Source: PWND01 sp964601515
GTDB lineage: Bacteria > Bacteroidota > Bacteroidia > Bacteroidales > UBA7960
Assembly: GCA_964601515.1 (NCBI GenBank)
Contig: CAZRNU010000067.1
Span: 1-15,687, forward strand
DNA: 15,687 nucleotides
Reading direction: 5' to 3'
Below are positions 1 through 8,090 of the stretch, piece by piece. The notes beneath the pieces are model-generated. The model did not search any database and had not been told where the DNA came from. It saw only the letters and a program-made list of their open reading frames with translations. How positions within the stretch are numbered: position 1 is the stretch's first letter; each line of letters starts with the position of its first letter. A program made the position numbers and the translations under genes.

Positions 1-922
1 AAAATTTGAACGACAATCCAACTCCAAGCAATTGCTTGAATTGAGTTCTTGGTCCTATAGAGTCAATTTCGCCATCGCCGGTTGTATCAACACCAATCAT
101 AATATTTTCATCATAAATCAGGTGAGTTGCAAAACTAACAGTAATATATTTACTAACTTTTATCATTGTAAGTGTTTCCCAATTAACATCAAGGTTTTGT
201 GGCTTATCCAAATAGTTAGAAAACAAATCCAGTTTTGTTTGAAAAGAAATATCATCAGTGATGTTGATTTTATATGAAGTGCGTATATATCCCCCGAATT
301 CGCTTTTTACTGTTTCTCCCGGCTCTACTCCGAAAGCACCTGCCTGAGATAAAACATCATCATTTACGATTGTAATTTTCCCTGTAGCAGGAGCTATGAA
401 AAGACTAAAGTTCTCAACTGCTTTATAATCCATACCGATTGCACCTAAAAGATAGGCCGGAGCAAGAAGGTCAGAGATTTTATCAACAGTATTTGGATAG
501 TTATATCCGGGTGTCATCTGGGTTTTAAAATTTAGCAATCCCGCATAATGCCAATTGTCGAATGCCTTAAGTCCGAATTTCGACATAAAGTCAATTTTGT
601 CATCGGTTTTAATGAGATCTTCCTTGCCTTGCTTCATCATGCCATAACCAAGGTCTAGAGTGTTTTCCCATGATAAGGAGCCTTTTCCGTATGTAGCAAA
701 AAGGTTTGTTAAACCGTTTGCAGAAATTGAATTCTGACCACCTGCAGCCCAGTTAGTTAAAGAAACCTGGTTAAAACTCACAGAAAACAAACCTCCGGTT
801 TTCCAACCGCTTTTAACTTCTTCTTTGTGGATTTCTTTAAGCTCGGCTTCAGCTTCAGTAACTTGGGCATAAGTAGCCATAGTAAATGCAAATGCAATTA
901 TTAAAGCGTATAATTTTTTCAT
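1..922 (-). CDS. DUF3078 domain outer-membrane-type protein (stop codon just outside window)
   Basis: Reading the minus strand from ATG at 922 gives 307 codons without a stop down to the window edge. The last visible residues, GVGLSFKF, are a typical outer-membrane beta-barrel C-terminus ending in Phe, so probably only the stop codon is missing. Residues 1-19 are a signal peptide (MKKLYALIIAFAFTMATYA, cleavage before Q20). The stretch NQVSLTNWAAGGQNSIS (about residues 51-67) followed by SWENTLDLGYG is the hallmark of the DUF3078 family, which is common in Bacteroidota. The rest alternates short polar and aromatic strands as expected for a barrel. The molecular function of the family is not known. 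It is transcribed away from the efflux operon, and a -7 element lies about 40 bases upstream of the start. Confidence 0.85.
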   Translation of the reverse strand, partial: MKKLYALIIAFAFTMATYAQVTEAEAELKEIHKEEVKSGWKTGGLFSVSFNQVSLTNWAAGGQNSISANGLTNLFATYGKGSLSWENTLDLGYGMMKQGKEDLIKTDDKIDFMSKFGLKAFDNWHYAGLLNFKTQMTPGYNYPNTVDKISDLLAPAYLLGAIGMDYKAVENFSLFIAPATGKITIVNDDVLSQAGAFGVEPGETVKSEFGGYIRTSYKINITDDISFQTKLDLFSNYLDKPQNLDVNWETLTMIKVSKYITVSFATHLIYDENIMIGVDTTGDGEIDSIGPRTQFKQLLGVGLSFKF

Positions 923-960
923 AACAAGTTTTTAAATTTTGATTAGGGTAATATGTTTCA

Positions 961-968
961 CAAATATA
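961..968 (-). promoter_or_regulatory. Candidate -7 promoter element of the DUF3078 gene
   Basis: The minus strand reads TATATTTG, a full match to the Bacteroidota -7 consensus TAnnTTTG, 38 bases upstream of the ATG at 922. I see no convincing -33 TTTG at the usual distance, so only the -7 element is supported. Confidence 0.5.
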
Positions 969-1033
969 ATAAAACTAAATCAGTTGTGAGTTGTTTGATT
1001 GATTTGCAATGTCCCTGTTAAAATGACCGATTG

Positions 1034-1140
1034 TTGTAGAGACGCGATGCTTCGCGTCTCTGTTGGTTCACAAATGGGTCTCTGATTTGGATTGAGACGC
1101 AATTTTTAATAAGGAGACGCAATGCATTGCGTCTCTACAA
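1034..1140. repeat. Two inverted copies of a GAGACGC palindromic repeat (REP/MITE-like)
   Basis: The first palindrome (1038-1061) has a perfect 10-bp stem, AGAGACGCGA / TCGCGTCTCT, with loop TGCT. The second (1114-1135) is a perfect 22-bp palindrome beginning GAGACGCAATG. Each copy carries a TTGTAGAGACGC end facing outward, at 1034-1045 and (inverted) 1129-1140, so the pair forms a 107-bp unit with 12-bp terminal inverted repeats. A third partial copy, TGAGACGCAA, lies between them at 1093-1102. This is the look of a REP-like dispersed element; no transposase gene is in view. Confidence 0.75.
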
Positions 1141-1151
1141 CGCGTTAACCT

Positions 1152-1236
1152 GCCCTTTCAGGGCGAAAATTTGACGGCATTCTCAAAAAACCGAAGCGTT
1201 GCTTCGGACTAAATTAATATCAGGCCTTCAGCCTGA
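1152..1236. repeat. Cluster of three short hairpins
   Basis: Three inverted repeats follow one another: GCCCT-TTC-AGGGC at 1152-1164, CCGAAGC-GTT-GCTTCGG at 1191-1207 (7-bp stem), and TCAGGC-CTTCA-GCCTGA at 1220-1236. None is followed by a T-run on either strand, so they do not look like intrinsic terminators. They lie directly between the GAGACGC palindromes and the heptamer array and may belong to the same composite repeat region. Confidence 0.6.
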
Positions 1237-1369
1237 AACGCCAATCTCTAAACACCAACCGCCAAACCACAACCGCCAAACGCAGAACGCCAACCTCCAA
1301 ACGCCAAATCCCAAATTCCAACCGCCAATCTCCAAACGCTAAACCCCAAACGCTAAACGCCAAACCCTT
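1237..1369. repeat. Heptamer tandem array, 19 units of AACGCCA type
   Basis: Cutting the sequence every 7 bases from 1237 gives 19 consecutive units (133 bp) in constant phase. The dominant unit is AACGCCA; variants include ACCGCCA, AACGCTA, ATCTCCA and AACCCCA. Nearly all units begin with A and most end CCA or CTA. Substitutions are frequent but I find no insertion or deletion. The strand shown is almost free of G. There are no spacers of CRISPR type. Confidence 0.85.
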
Positions 1370-1423
1370 ATCCATATTTCCCTATACCCTATTCCCCCAA
1401 AACATTAAAATAACTTAAAAAAC

Positions 1424-1453
1424 TATTTTCGTTTTAAAAGTTTTCCACCTTTG
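1424..1453 (+). promoter_or_regulatory. Weak candidate promoter region for the tetR-efflux operon
   Basis: Two imperfect -7-like elements are visible: TATTTTCG at 1424-1431 and CACCTTTG at 1446-1453, each departing from TAnnTTTG by one or two bases. Neither has a clear TTTG about 19 bases upstream. One of them probably serves the operon because nothing better lies between the array and the ATG at 1506, but the choice is uncertain. Confidence 0.3.
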
Positions 1454-1473
1454 TGCCGAAATTGTTTTTTAAA

Positions 1474-1501
1474 TCTTGAATCTTCAATCTTGAATCTGTT
1501 G
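1474..1501. repeat. Short heptamer array / overlapping inverted repeats before tetR
   Basis: Three 7-bp units, TCTTGAA, TCTTCAA and TCTTGAA, stand head to tail at 1474-1494, with a weaker fourth to 1501. Because the first two differ by G/C inversion, they also make overlapping dyads: TTGAA-TC-TTCAA (1477-1487 region) and TTCAA-TC-TTGAA. The site ends only a few bases before the tetR start. It could be an autoregulatory operator or simply a small member of the heptamer arrays seen elsewhere in the window. Confidence 0.5.
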
Positions 1502-1505
1502 AGAG

Positions 1506-2108
1506 ATGCAACAAAGAATACTTGAAAAAGCTACTGAATTGTTCCTAAAATCGGGAATTCGTTCTGTTACAATGGACGATATTTCAGAAAGTCTGGGTAT
1601 TTCAAAGCGTACTCTTTACGAACATTATTGCAATAAGGAGGAGCTGCTTAAAGAATGCATTGAGCATAATCATAATACTTATCTTTCTCATCTTCAGCAG
1701 CAGTTTGCAACAGTTGAAAATCCTCTGGAAATTATTCATGTGCACATTATATACACCTTGAAGGCATTAGGAGAGATTCATCCAAACTTTATAAAGGACA
1801 TAAAAAAGTTTCATCCAAATATCTGGAATAAGCTTTTTGTTCCTAAAAGGGATAAGAATATTGAGTTTACAAAGGAAGTTATTAAAAAATGTATTGTTCA
1901 GGGTTACTTCCGGGATGATATTAATCCTGAGATAATGGCATTTATTGCTCATAACCAGTTTCAGCATATTGATGATTCTCCATTGGAGCAATTTCCTAAA
2001 AAGGATGTTTTCCGGCATATAGTTATGAATTTTATAAGGGGAATGGCCACCTCAAAAGGCCTGTCGGTGATAGAAAAGTTATTTGAACAAAATCAGAACG
2101 ATCAATAA
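1506..2108 (+). CDS. TetR/AcrR family transcriptional regulator
   Basis: The 200-residue product has the usual TetR length. Residues about 3-50 form the DNA-binding domain: ILEKATELFLKSGIRSVTMDD, then the helix-turn-helix ISESLGISKRTLYEHYCNKEEL, which matches the family pattern up to the tyrosine and the 'K-eeL' that closes it. The C-terminal part is divergent and helical, as expected for a ligand-binding and dimerisation domain. The ATG at 1506 is chosen because it gives a complete helix 1; no Shine-Dalgarno is visible, which is normal in Bacteroidota. The stop is 8 bases before the start of the outer-membrane channel gene, so this is the first gene of the efflux operon and most likely its local repressor. 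The inducer cannot be told from sequence. Confidence 0.9.
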   Translation: MQQRILEKATELFLKSGIRSVTMDDISESLGISKRTLYEHYCNKEELLKECIEHNHNTYLSHLQQQFATVENPLEIIHVHIIYTLKALGEIHPNFIKDIKKFHPNIWNKLFVPKRDKNIEFTKEVIKKCIVQGYFRDDINPEIMAFIAHNQFQHIDDSPLEQFPKKDVFRHIVMNFIRGMATSKGLSVIEKLFEQNQNDQ

Positions 2109-2116
2109 TTACAACC

Positions 2117-3454
2117 ATGAGAAAACTATTATTTTTTACTGTTTTATTTATTTGGGCAGGGTTATCTGTTGCCCAGGAAAGTGTTGAGCCCGTGAAGCTT
2201 ACTGTTGATAAAGCTATTAATTATGCACTTGAAAACAATCCCCAGATGAAGATTTCTAAGCTGGGTATTGACAATGCTGATGCTCAGTATAATGAAGCTT
2301 TGGGAAGGTTTTTCCCCGGAATTAATGCCAGCGGCTCTTATCTTAGAAACCTGATGTTGCCGGTTATTTTTATGCCTGATGGTCCTCCGTTTTTTGGACA
2401 GGTTTTGGAAATTGGCTCGGAGAATAGTTATAATGCCGGATTTTCTGCAAATCTGCCATTATATAATGCATCAATTATAGCAGCTTTTAATGCAACAAAA
2501 GTGCAAAAAGATATTGCACTGGAACAATACAGGGCTGCATCGATTGATTTGAACTATAGTGTTAAAATGGCATTTTATAATGCACTCTTAGCAAAGGAAT
2601 CTTATGCTATAATGTTGCAAAGATTTGAAAATGCGAAGAAAAATCTTCATAATATACGACTGATGCAACAGCAGGGAATGGTTTCTGAGTTTGACTTGCT
2701 TAGGGCTGAGGTTAATACCGAAAATCTTCATCCTACCGTTTTACAAACCGAAAATTTCTACAATCTTGCTATAAATCATCTAAAAGTTCTTATTGGCTTT
2801 GAGAAAAATACTGAGATTGAGCTTGATGGTAATATTTTTGAAACTGCTCAGAAGATGATGAACGATGTAAACATTCTTCAATCACAACGAAGCTTAAGTC
2901 AAAACACAAATCTGTTGCAACTCGATTTGCAAAGAACATTACTGGATAAGCAGGTTAAATCAGTTCGAGCTTCAAATTATCCAAGTGTAACTGCAATAGG
3001 AAATTATCAGTTCCAAACACAGACAAATAGTTTCGACTTTGCTGATTTTACCTGGGTTCAGACTTCAGCAATAGGTCTGCAAATTAATATTCCTATTTTC
3101 AATGGATTTACTGTTAAGAATAGAGCAAAGCAAATCAAAATAGCCGGTGAGCAAATTGCATTACAAAGGGAATACCTCGAAGACAATTTGAAAGTGCAGC
3201 TTGATGATATATTTAGAACAATGAACCTTGCAATTGACAAAGTAACTCATGCTGAAAAGAACGTGAATCTTGCAGAAAGAGCGTACAATATTGCGCTAAC
3301 CAGATATAACTCCGGTCAGGGAACATTGCTTGAAGTAAATGACAGTGAAACCGCAATGGCGCAGGCAAAATTTAATCTGCTTCAGGCAACTCACGAAATT
3401 CTAAAAGCCAAAACCGATTACGATAAGTTTATTGGGGAAAGCATTAAAGAATAA
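2117..3454 (+). CDS. TolC-family outer-membrane efflux channel
   Basis: A 445-residue protein of the outer-membrane efflux protein family, the exit duct of a tripartite pump. Residues 1-19 are a signal peptide (MRKLLFFTVLFIWAGLSVA, cleavage before Q20). Residues from about 27 (LTVDKAINYALENNPQMKI) and again in the C-terminal half (YNIALTRYNSGQGTLLEVNDSE) show the two repeated helical hairpin units typical of TolC relatives; the latter motif is the classic end of the second repeat. Gene order regulator - channel - adaptor - pump with short gaps (8 bases before, 36 after) argues for one transcript. The same order (channel, adaptor, pump, PG0541) is known from the Porphyromonas gingivalis xenobiotic pump XepCAB. 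Substrate is not predictable. Confidence 0.92.
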   Translation: MRKLLFFTVLFIWAGLSVAQESVEPVKLTVDKAINYALENNPQMKISKLGIDNADAQYNEALGRFFPGINASGSYLRNLMLPVIFMPDGPPFFGQVLEIGSENSYNAGFSANLPLYNASIIAAFNATKVQKDIALEQYRAASIDLNYSVKMAFYNALLAKESYAIMLQRFENAKKNLHNIRLMQQQGMVSEFDLLRAEVNTENLHPTVLQTENFYNLAINHLKVLIGFEKNTEIELDGNIFETAQKMMNDVNILQSQRSLSQNTNLLQLDLQRTLLDKQVKSVRASNYPSVTAIGNYQFQTQTNSFDFADFTWVQTSAIGLQINIPIFNGFTVKNRAKQIKIAGEQIALQREYLEDNLKVQLDDIFRTMNLAIDKVTHAEKNVNLAERAYNIALTRYNSGQGTLLEVNDSETAMAQAKFNLLQATHEILKAKTDYDKFIGESIKE

Positions 3455-3520
3455 TCAACGCAAATATTTAATCGAAATCATAATTATAAAATGACAAACA
3501 AAAGCTTAAAATCATCTACC

Positions 3521-4567
3521 ATGAAAACACCAAAATTTTTAATAATTGCAATAGCTGCGATTTCAGTATTGGCATACTCATGCAGCAGCACACAAAAGGA
3601 AGAAATCCAAACCGGGGAAGTTGAAGTTTCTAAAGTACTTGTTGAGGTTGATAAAACTAAAACTACAAAGCTCCTAAACCAGATTGAATTTACAGGCGTT
3701 GTTCAGGCCTGGGAAGAAGCATACATTGGAGCTGCTACTCCGGCAAGGATTGAAAAGATTTTTGTTGATGTTGGAGATAAAGTTTCTAAAGGACAACTTA
3801 TTGTTCAAATGGACAGAACTCATCTTTATCAGGCAAATGTTCAGCTCGATAATTTGAAGAATGAACTTGCCAGAATAGAAGCTCTCCTTAAAGAAGGCGC
3901 CGTTACTCAGCAAAGCTACGACCAGATGAAAACTCAATACGATATTGCTGTTAGCAATATAAAGAATCTTTCTATAAATACTGAAATCAGATCAACACTA
4001 GATGGTATCGTTACCGGCAGATATTTCAGTGACGGGGAGATTTTCTCAATGACTCCTTCTCCGGGCGGGAAACCTGCAATTGTTGCGGTAAAGCAAATAA
4101 ATCCTGTTAAGATTTTGGTGGGTGTGTCTGAAAGATATTTTAATAATGTTAGAATAGGACAAACTGCGGCTGTAACTTCAGATATTTTTCAAAACAGAGT
4201 GTTTGAGGGCAAGGTTGCCAAAATTCACCCGACTATAGACAGAGCATCGGGTACTTTCAACGTGGAAATAAGAATTGAAAACTCATCAAGCGAGCTTCTG
4301 CCGGGTATGTTTACAAGAGTGGCATTAAATCTTGGAGAAATTGAAGGAATTATTATTCCCGCCAGGTCTGTTATGAAACAAGTTGGCTCAAACGAAAGAT
4401 TCGTTTTTGTGATAGAGGATGGAAAAGCTATTAGAAAGACCGTTCAGCTCGGGCGTAAAATTGACGATAATTTTGAAATTCTTGATGGATTAAAAGCTGA
4501 TGAGCAACTTGTAATTATGGGACAAAATAATCTTATGCATTTATCGGAAGTGCATATTGTAAAATAG
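3521..4567 (+). CDS. RND efflux periplasmic adaptor (membrane fusion) lipoprotein
   Basis: Adaptor subunit that links the inner-membrane pump to the outer-membrane channel. I chose the ATG at 3521 because it begins a clean lipoprotein signal, MKTPKFLIIAIAAISVLAYS followed by Cys21 as the lipid-attachment residue; an in-frame ATG at 3491 would add ten residues in front and cannot be excluded. After the signal come a barrel-sandwich (lipoyl-like) half GAATPARIEKIFVDVGDKV, a short coiled-coil hairpin about LDNLKNELARIEALLKEGAV, the second lipoyl half around IRSTLDGIVTGRYFSDGE, and the beta-barrel and membrane-proximal domains ending in LDGLKADEQLVIMGQNNL. Total 348 residues, normal for the HlyD/AcrA-like family with a short hairpin. 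Lies 66 bases after the channel gene and 71 before the pump gene. Confidence 0.9.
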   Translation: MKTPKFLIIAIAAISVLAYSCSSTQKEEIQTGEVEVSKVLVEVDKTKTTKLLNQIEFTGVVQAWEEAYIGAATPARIEKIFVDVGDKVSKGQLIVQMDRTHLYQANVQLDNLKNELARIEALLKEGAVTQQSYDQMKTQYDIAVSNIKNLSINTEIRSTLDGIVTGRYFSDGEIFSMTPSPGGKPAIVAVKQINPVKILVGVSERYFNNVRIGQTAAVTSDIFQNRVFEGKVAKIHPTIDRASGTFNVEIRIENSSSELLPGMFTRVALNLGEIEGIIIPARSVMKQVGSNERFVFVIEDGKAIRKTVQLGRKIDDNFEILDGLKADEQLVIMGQNNLMHLSEVHIVK

Positions 4568-4638
4568 TTGTGAAGTTAGGTTGATGAGTTTGAAATCTAC
4601 GGGAAACAATAGAATGTTAAATATGAAATTAAGAAATT

Positions 4639-7600
4639 ATGAGTTTATATAGCACATCAGTAAAAAGACCCATTACAACCCTGATGGTCTTTTTAGCAAT
4701 GATTGTAATTGGGTTATACAGTCTTAGAAATATTCCTCTGGATTTATATCCTGAAATTGAACCGCCTTTTATAAGCGTGTTTACAATATATCCCGGGGCA
4801 GGGGCTTCAGATATTGAAACTAATATAACCCGTCCACTGGAAGATAATCTTAGTACAATTACCAATCTAAAGAATATTACTTCTGTTTCAAGAGATAATG
4901 TTTCAGCAATAACAATTGAGTTTGAGTATGAAACAAATCTCGACGAAGCAACCAATGAAATTCGAGATGTAATTGGTCGTATTGAAAGATTTTTGCCCGA
5001 AGATATTGAGCAACCTACAATTTTTAAGTTTAGCTCTTCTATGATTCCTGTTATGGTAATTTCTGCTACTGCTGAGGAAAGCTATCCGGCTTTAGCAAAA
5101 ATTCTGGATTATTATGTTGTAAATCCACTAAACAGAATTGATGGCGTTGGTACAGTTGTTCTTTATGGTGAGCCAATCAGAGAAATTCAGGTTAATGTTG
5201 ACCCCAGATTGTTGGAGTCTTATGGAATAACTGTTGAGCAAATTGGAGGAATTCTTGCCGCAGAAAACATAAACTTACCTTCAGGAAGTTTAAAAATGGG
5301 TAAAAGTGAATATCCATTAAGGTTTACCGGAGAGTTTCAGGAAAGTAATGTGATAAAGAATATTGTTATCGGAAATTTTGGTGGAAAACCTGTTACAGTT
5401 TCAGATATTGCCGAAGTTAAGGATACTTTAAGGGAAATGACAATTCAGGAAAGGATTGAAGGAAGAAAAGGCTTAAGAATGGTTATTCAACGTCAATCCG
5501 GATCTAATACGGTTAATATTGCCAAGGAAGTTACAAAACAATTGCCTGCCATTAGAGAGAGTTTACCTCCTGATGTTGAACTGAAAGTAATTGTTGACCT
5601 TTCTCAATTTATTGTGGGCGCTATTGACAACCTTACAAGCATATTGTATTATGCAGCTCTGTTTGTTTTGGTAGTTGTTTTGTTTTTTATAGGAAGATGG
5701 AGGGCAACATTTATAATCATTATAACCATACCTGTATCATTAATTGCCGCATTTATTTATCTGTATCTTACAGGTAATACTTTAAACATGATATCACTGT
5801 CGAGTCTTGCAATCGCAATGGGTATGGTTGTGGATGACGCAATTGTTGTACTTGAAAATATTGCACAACATATTAATCGTGGTAGTCGCCCAAAAGAAGC
5901 AGCAGTATATGCTACCAATGAAGTAGGTATGGCTGTTGTTGCGTCAACGCTTACAGTTGTGGCAGTATTTCTTCCTCTAACTATGATAACCGGCTTTATG
6001 GGCTTGTTTTTCAGACAATTAGGGTTTATTGTTTCTATAACGGTTAGTGTTTCTACAATTGCGGCTCTTTCGCTCACTCCAATGCTTTCTTCAAAACTTA
6101 TGAAGAAAAGCGATGAAAACAAGAAGTCAGGTTTAGGCAAAAAAATCAGAACAGCAATTAATAAGTTTCTAGACGGTTTAGACAATTTATATGTAAATAC
6201 TCTCAGAAGATCTATGAGGATGAAATGGATTGTTATTGTTTCTTCCCTTCTTGTTTTTGTAAGCAGTTTGTTTTTGTTAGGTGCAATTGGAACAGGGTTT
6301 ATGCCTGAGGCCGACCAAAGTGTTGTTAGTGCAAAAATTGAATTACCCATTGGGCTGAGACTTGAAGAAACCAGTAAAACAGCCAGAGCAATTGAAGATT
6401 TAATAGTTGAAAAGTATCCGGAAGCATATATGTATTATGTTAGTTCGGGGTATAGCACATCTGCAATGTTTATGATGTCAGGCTCTTCAGGATCTAATGT
6501 GATAGACATTTTAATGCGTCTTAAACCGATTAATGAAAGGGAAAGGGATGTGTGGCAAATAGCTGAGTCGCTCAGAGAGGATTTTAATCAGTTTCCTGAA
6601 ATAGTTAAATACTCTGTTTCAACAACCGGCGGTGGACCAAATATGGGTGGAGCCCCTGTATCCGTTGAAATATACGGCCAAGACTTCAATGAAACAAATG
6701 CCTTCGCTTTTGAACTTGCTCAAAGAATGGAAAACATAAAAGGGATTAGAGATATATCAATTAGTAGAGGAGAAGAAAGACCTGAGCTTAGAATTATACC
6801 CGACCAGGAAAAAATGGCTTTGTTTGGCTTAAATACCCATACAGTTTCAAATGCAATTAGAAACAGGGTGGAAGGCATGACAGCAACTCGGTTCCGTGAA
6901 GATGGTTATGAATATAATGTTGTTATAAGACACAAGGAAGATTTCCGTAATACAATTTCTGATATTGAAAACATTTCTGTAAGAAATCCTATGGGTAAAA
7001 TGGTTAAGGTGAAAGAATTTGCAACTGTTGAGGAGTTTTTTGCACCACCAAATATTGAAAGGAAAAACAGGGTTAGGTACCTTTCAATTAACTGTGCTTT
7101 ACACAACAGATCTCTGGGTGATGTTACTGCCGACATTCAGGCTGAAATTGCTAAGATGGACATTCCTCAAGGTATTGACATTGCCTATGGAGGGCAAATT
7201 AAGGATCAAATGGAAGCTTTTTCTGATTTGATTTTGTTGTTGTTGTTGGCGATATTCCTTGTATATATTGTAATGGCAGCACAATTTGAATCTTTCCGAA
7301 CTCCATTTATTATTATGCTGGCTGTTCCGTTTGCATTTACAGGTGTATTTCTGGCATTATACTTTACCGGAACAGAGTTGTCAGTTATAGCCCTGATTGG
7401 TGCCGTTATTCTTGTAGGTATTGTTGTGAAAAACTCTATTGTGCTTATTGATTATACTAATTTGCTTAAAGCCAGAGGATATACCGTTGTTCAGTCTGTT
7501 ATTAAAGCAGGAAAGTCTCGTTTAAGACCGGTTTTAATGACAACGCTTACAACTATTCTCGCTATGATTCCAATGGCAATATCAAGCGGAGAAGGTTCTG

Positions 7601-7755
7601 AAATTTGGAAACCTATGGGTATAGCTGTAATTGGCGGTTTAACATTCTCTACAATTGTTACAATGGTATTTGTTCCGGTTGCTTATACTTTGTTAGGAGC
7701 AATGAAAGTTAAAAAACAAAAGAGAAAACTAGCAAAAGCGCGATTGTTGATATAA
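4639..7755 (+). CDS. RND family efflux transporter permease (AcrB/MexF-like, HAE type)
   Basis: At 1038 residues this is a full-length hydrophobe/amphiphile efflux RND pump. It starts with the family signature (SVKRPITTLMVFLAMIVIG, transmembrane helix 1, then NIPLDLYPEIEPP). Two homologous halves are visible, each with one helix, a large periplasmic porter/docking loop and a bundle of helices. The proton-relay residues are in place: the double aspartate D399-D400 in GMVVDDAIVVLENI (helix 4) and K931 in GIVVKNSIVLIDY (helix 10). Absence of the metal-pump signature and presence of VDDAIVVLEN favour a drug/detergent/lipophile pump over a heavy-metal one. It is the central gene of the operon; the next gene follows after 33 bases. 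Confidence 0.95.
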   Translation: MSLYSTSVKRPITTLMVFLAMIVIGLYSLRNIPLDLYPEIEPPFISVFTIYPGAGASDIETNITRPLEDNLSTITNLKNITSVSRDNVSAITIEFEYETNLDEATNEIRDVIGRIERFLPEDIEQPTIFKFSSSMIPVMVISATAEESYPALAKILDYYVVNPLNRIDGVGTVVLYGEPIREIQVNVDPRLLESYGITVEQIGGILAAENINLPSGSLKMGKSEYPLRFTGEFQESNVIKNIVIGNFGGKPVTVSDIAEVKDTLREMTIQERIEGRKGLRMVIQRQSGSNTVNIAKEVTKQLPAIRESLPPDVELKVIVDLSQFIVGAIDNLTSILYYAALFVLVVVLFFIGRWRATFIIIITIPVSLIAAFIYLYLTGNTLNMISLSSLAIAMGMVVDDAIVVLENIAQHINRGSRPKEAAVYATNEVGMAVVASTLTVVAVFLPLTMITGFMGLFFRQLGFIVSITVSVSTIAALSLTPMLSSKLMKKSDENKKSGLGKKIRTAINKFLDGLDNLYVNTLRRSMRMKWIVIVSSLLVFVSSLFLLGAIGTGFMPEADQSVVSAKIELPIGLRLEETSKTARAIEDLIVEKYPEAYMYYVSSGYSTSAMFMMSGSSGSNVIDILMRLKPINERERDVWQIAESLREDFNQFPEIVKYSVSTTGGGPNMGGAPVSVEIYGQDFNETNAFAFELAQRMENIKGIRDISISRGEERPELRIIPDQEKMALFGLNTHTVSNAIRNRVEGMTATRFREDGYEYNVVIRHKEDFRNTISDIENISVRNPMGKMVKVKEFATVEEFFAPPNIERKNRVRYLSINCALHNRSLGDVTADIQAEIAKMDIPQGIDIAYGGQIKDQMEAFSDLILLLLLAIFLVYIVMAAQFESFRTPFIIMLAVPFAFTGVFLALYFTGTELSVIALIGAVILVGIVVKNSIVLIDYTNLLKARGYTVVQSVIKAGKSRLRPVLMTTLTTILAMIPMAISSGEGSEIWKPMGIAVIGGLTFSTIVTMVFVPVAYTLLGAMKVKKQKRKLAKARLLI

Positions 7756-7788
7756 TTTTGAATTGAAAAATCATTAAAAACAGAGATA

Positions 7789-8085
7789 ATGAAATCAGTA
7801 TTTATTGTTTATAATCAGGCACTAACAGAAAGTGTGCAGGAATTACTAGACCATAACAATGTTAGAGGTTTTTCACAATGGAAAGATGTAATGGGCAGAG
7901 GTTCTAAAAAAGGAGAACCACACATGGGTACTCATACATGGCCTGCAATGAATTCAGCTACTATTGCCATAGTGGAAGACCATCAGGTAACTGCCCTTTT
8001 AAACGGAATTGAAAAAATCAACGAAACCGCCGAAATGCAAGGAATCAGAGCTTTTGTATGGGATGTGATTGCAAGTGTGGGGTAG
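7789..8085 (+). CDS. PG0541 family transporter-associated small protein
   Basis: A 98-residue soluble protein with no signal peptide or membrane segment. I recognise it as the small protein that follows RND pump genes in Bacteroidota, named after P. gingivalis PG0541. The predicted beta-alpha-beta layout (MKSVFIVYNQ strand, helix about 11-23, central loop, NSATIAIVED strand, helix about 66-83, GIRAFVWDV strand) fits a ferredoxin-like, PII/CutA-type fold. The central loop GEPHMGTHTWPAMN holds H45, H49 and W51, which could bind a metal or ligand; that is inference. It is the last gene of the operon, 33 bases after the pump. Function is unknown; a cytosolic sensor or modulator of the pump is a reasonable guess by analogy with other PII-like proteins coded next to transporters. 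Confidence 0.78.
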   Translation: MKSVFIVYNQALTESVQELLDHNNVRGFSQWKDVMGRGSKKGEPHMGTHTWPAMNSATIAIVEDHQVTALLNGIEKINETAEMQGIRAFVWDVIASVG

Positions 8086-8090
8086 AATGG

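Larger units (their letters stand above)
923..1505. other. Gene-free intergenic region filled with repeats
   Basis: This 583-base gap separates the divergent DUF3078 and tetR genes. No ORF of credible coding character is present on either strand. It holds, in order, the DUF3078 promoter, two copies of a GAGACGC palindrome in inverted orientation, three small hairpins, a 19-unit heptamer array, an AT-rich stretch with possible tetR promoter elements, and a short second heptamer array just before the tetR start. The repeats are listed separately. Confidence 0.8.

Noticed and set aside
32..277. Plus-strand ORF of 81 codons near the left edge
   Set aside because: It is the antisense shadow of the DUF3078 gene, which has a signal peptide, a family motif and a promoter; the plus-strand product has no recognisable features.
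1237..1369. Possible CRISPR array
   Set aside because: Units are 7 bp, adjoin directly and have no unique spacers; no cas genes are present.
5757..6350. 197-codon minus-strand ORF inside the RND gene
   Set aside because: Antisense to the transmembrane part of the pump; composition mirrors complemented hydrophobic codons and there is no promoter or family match.
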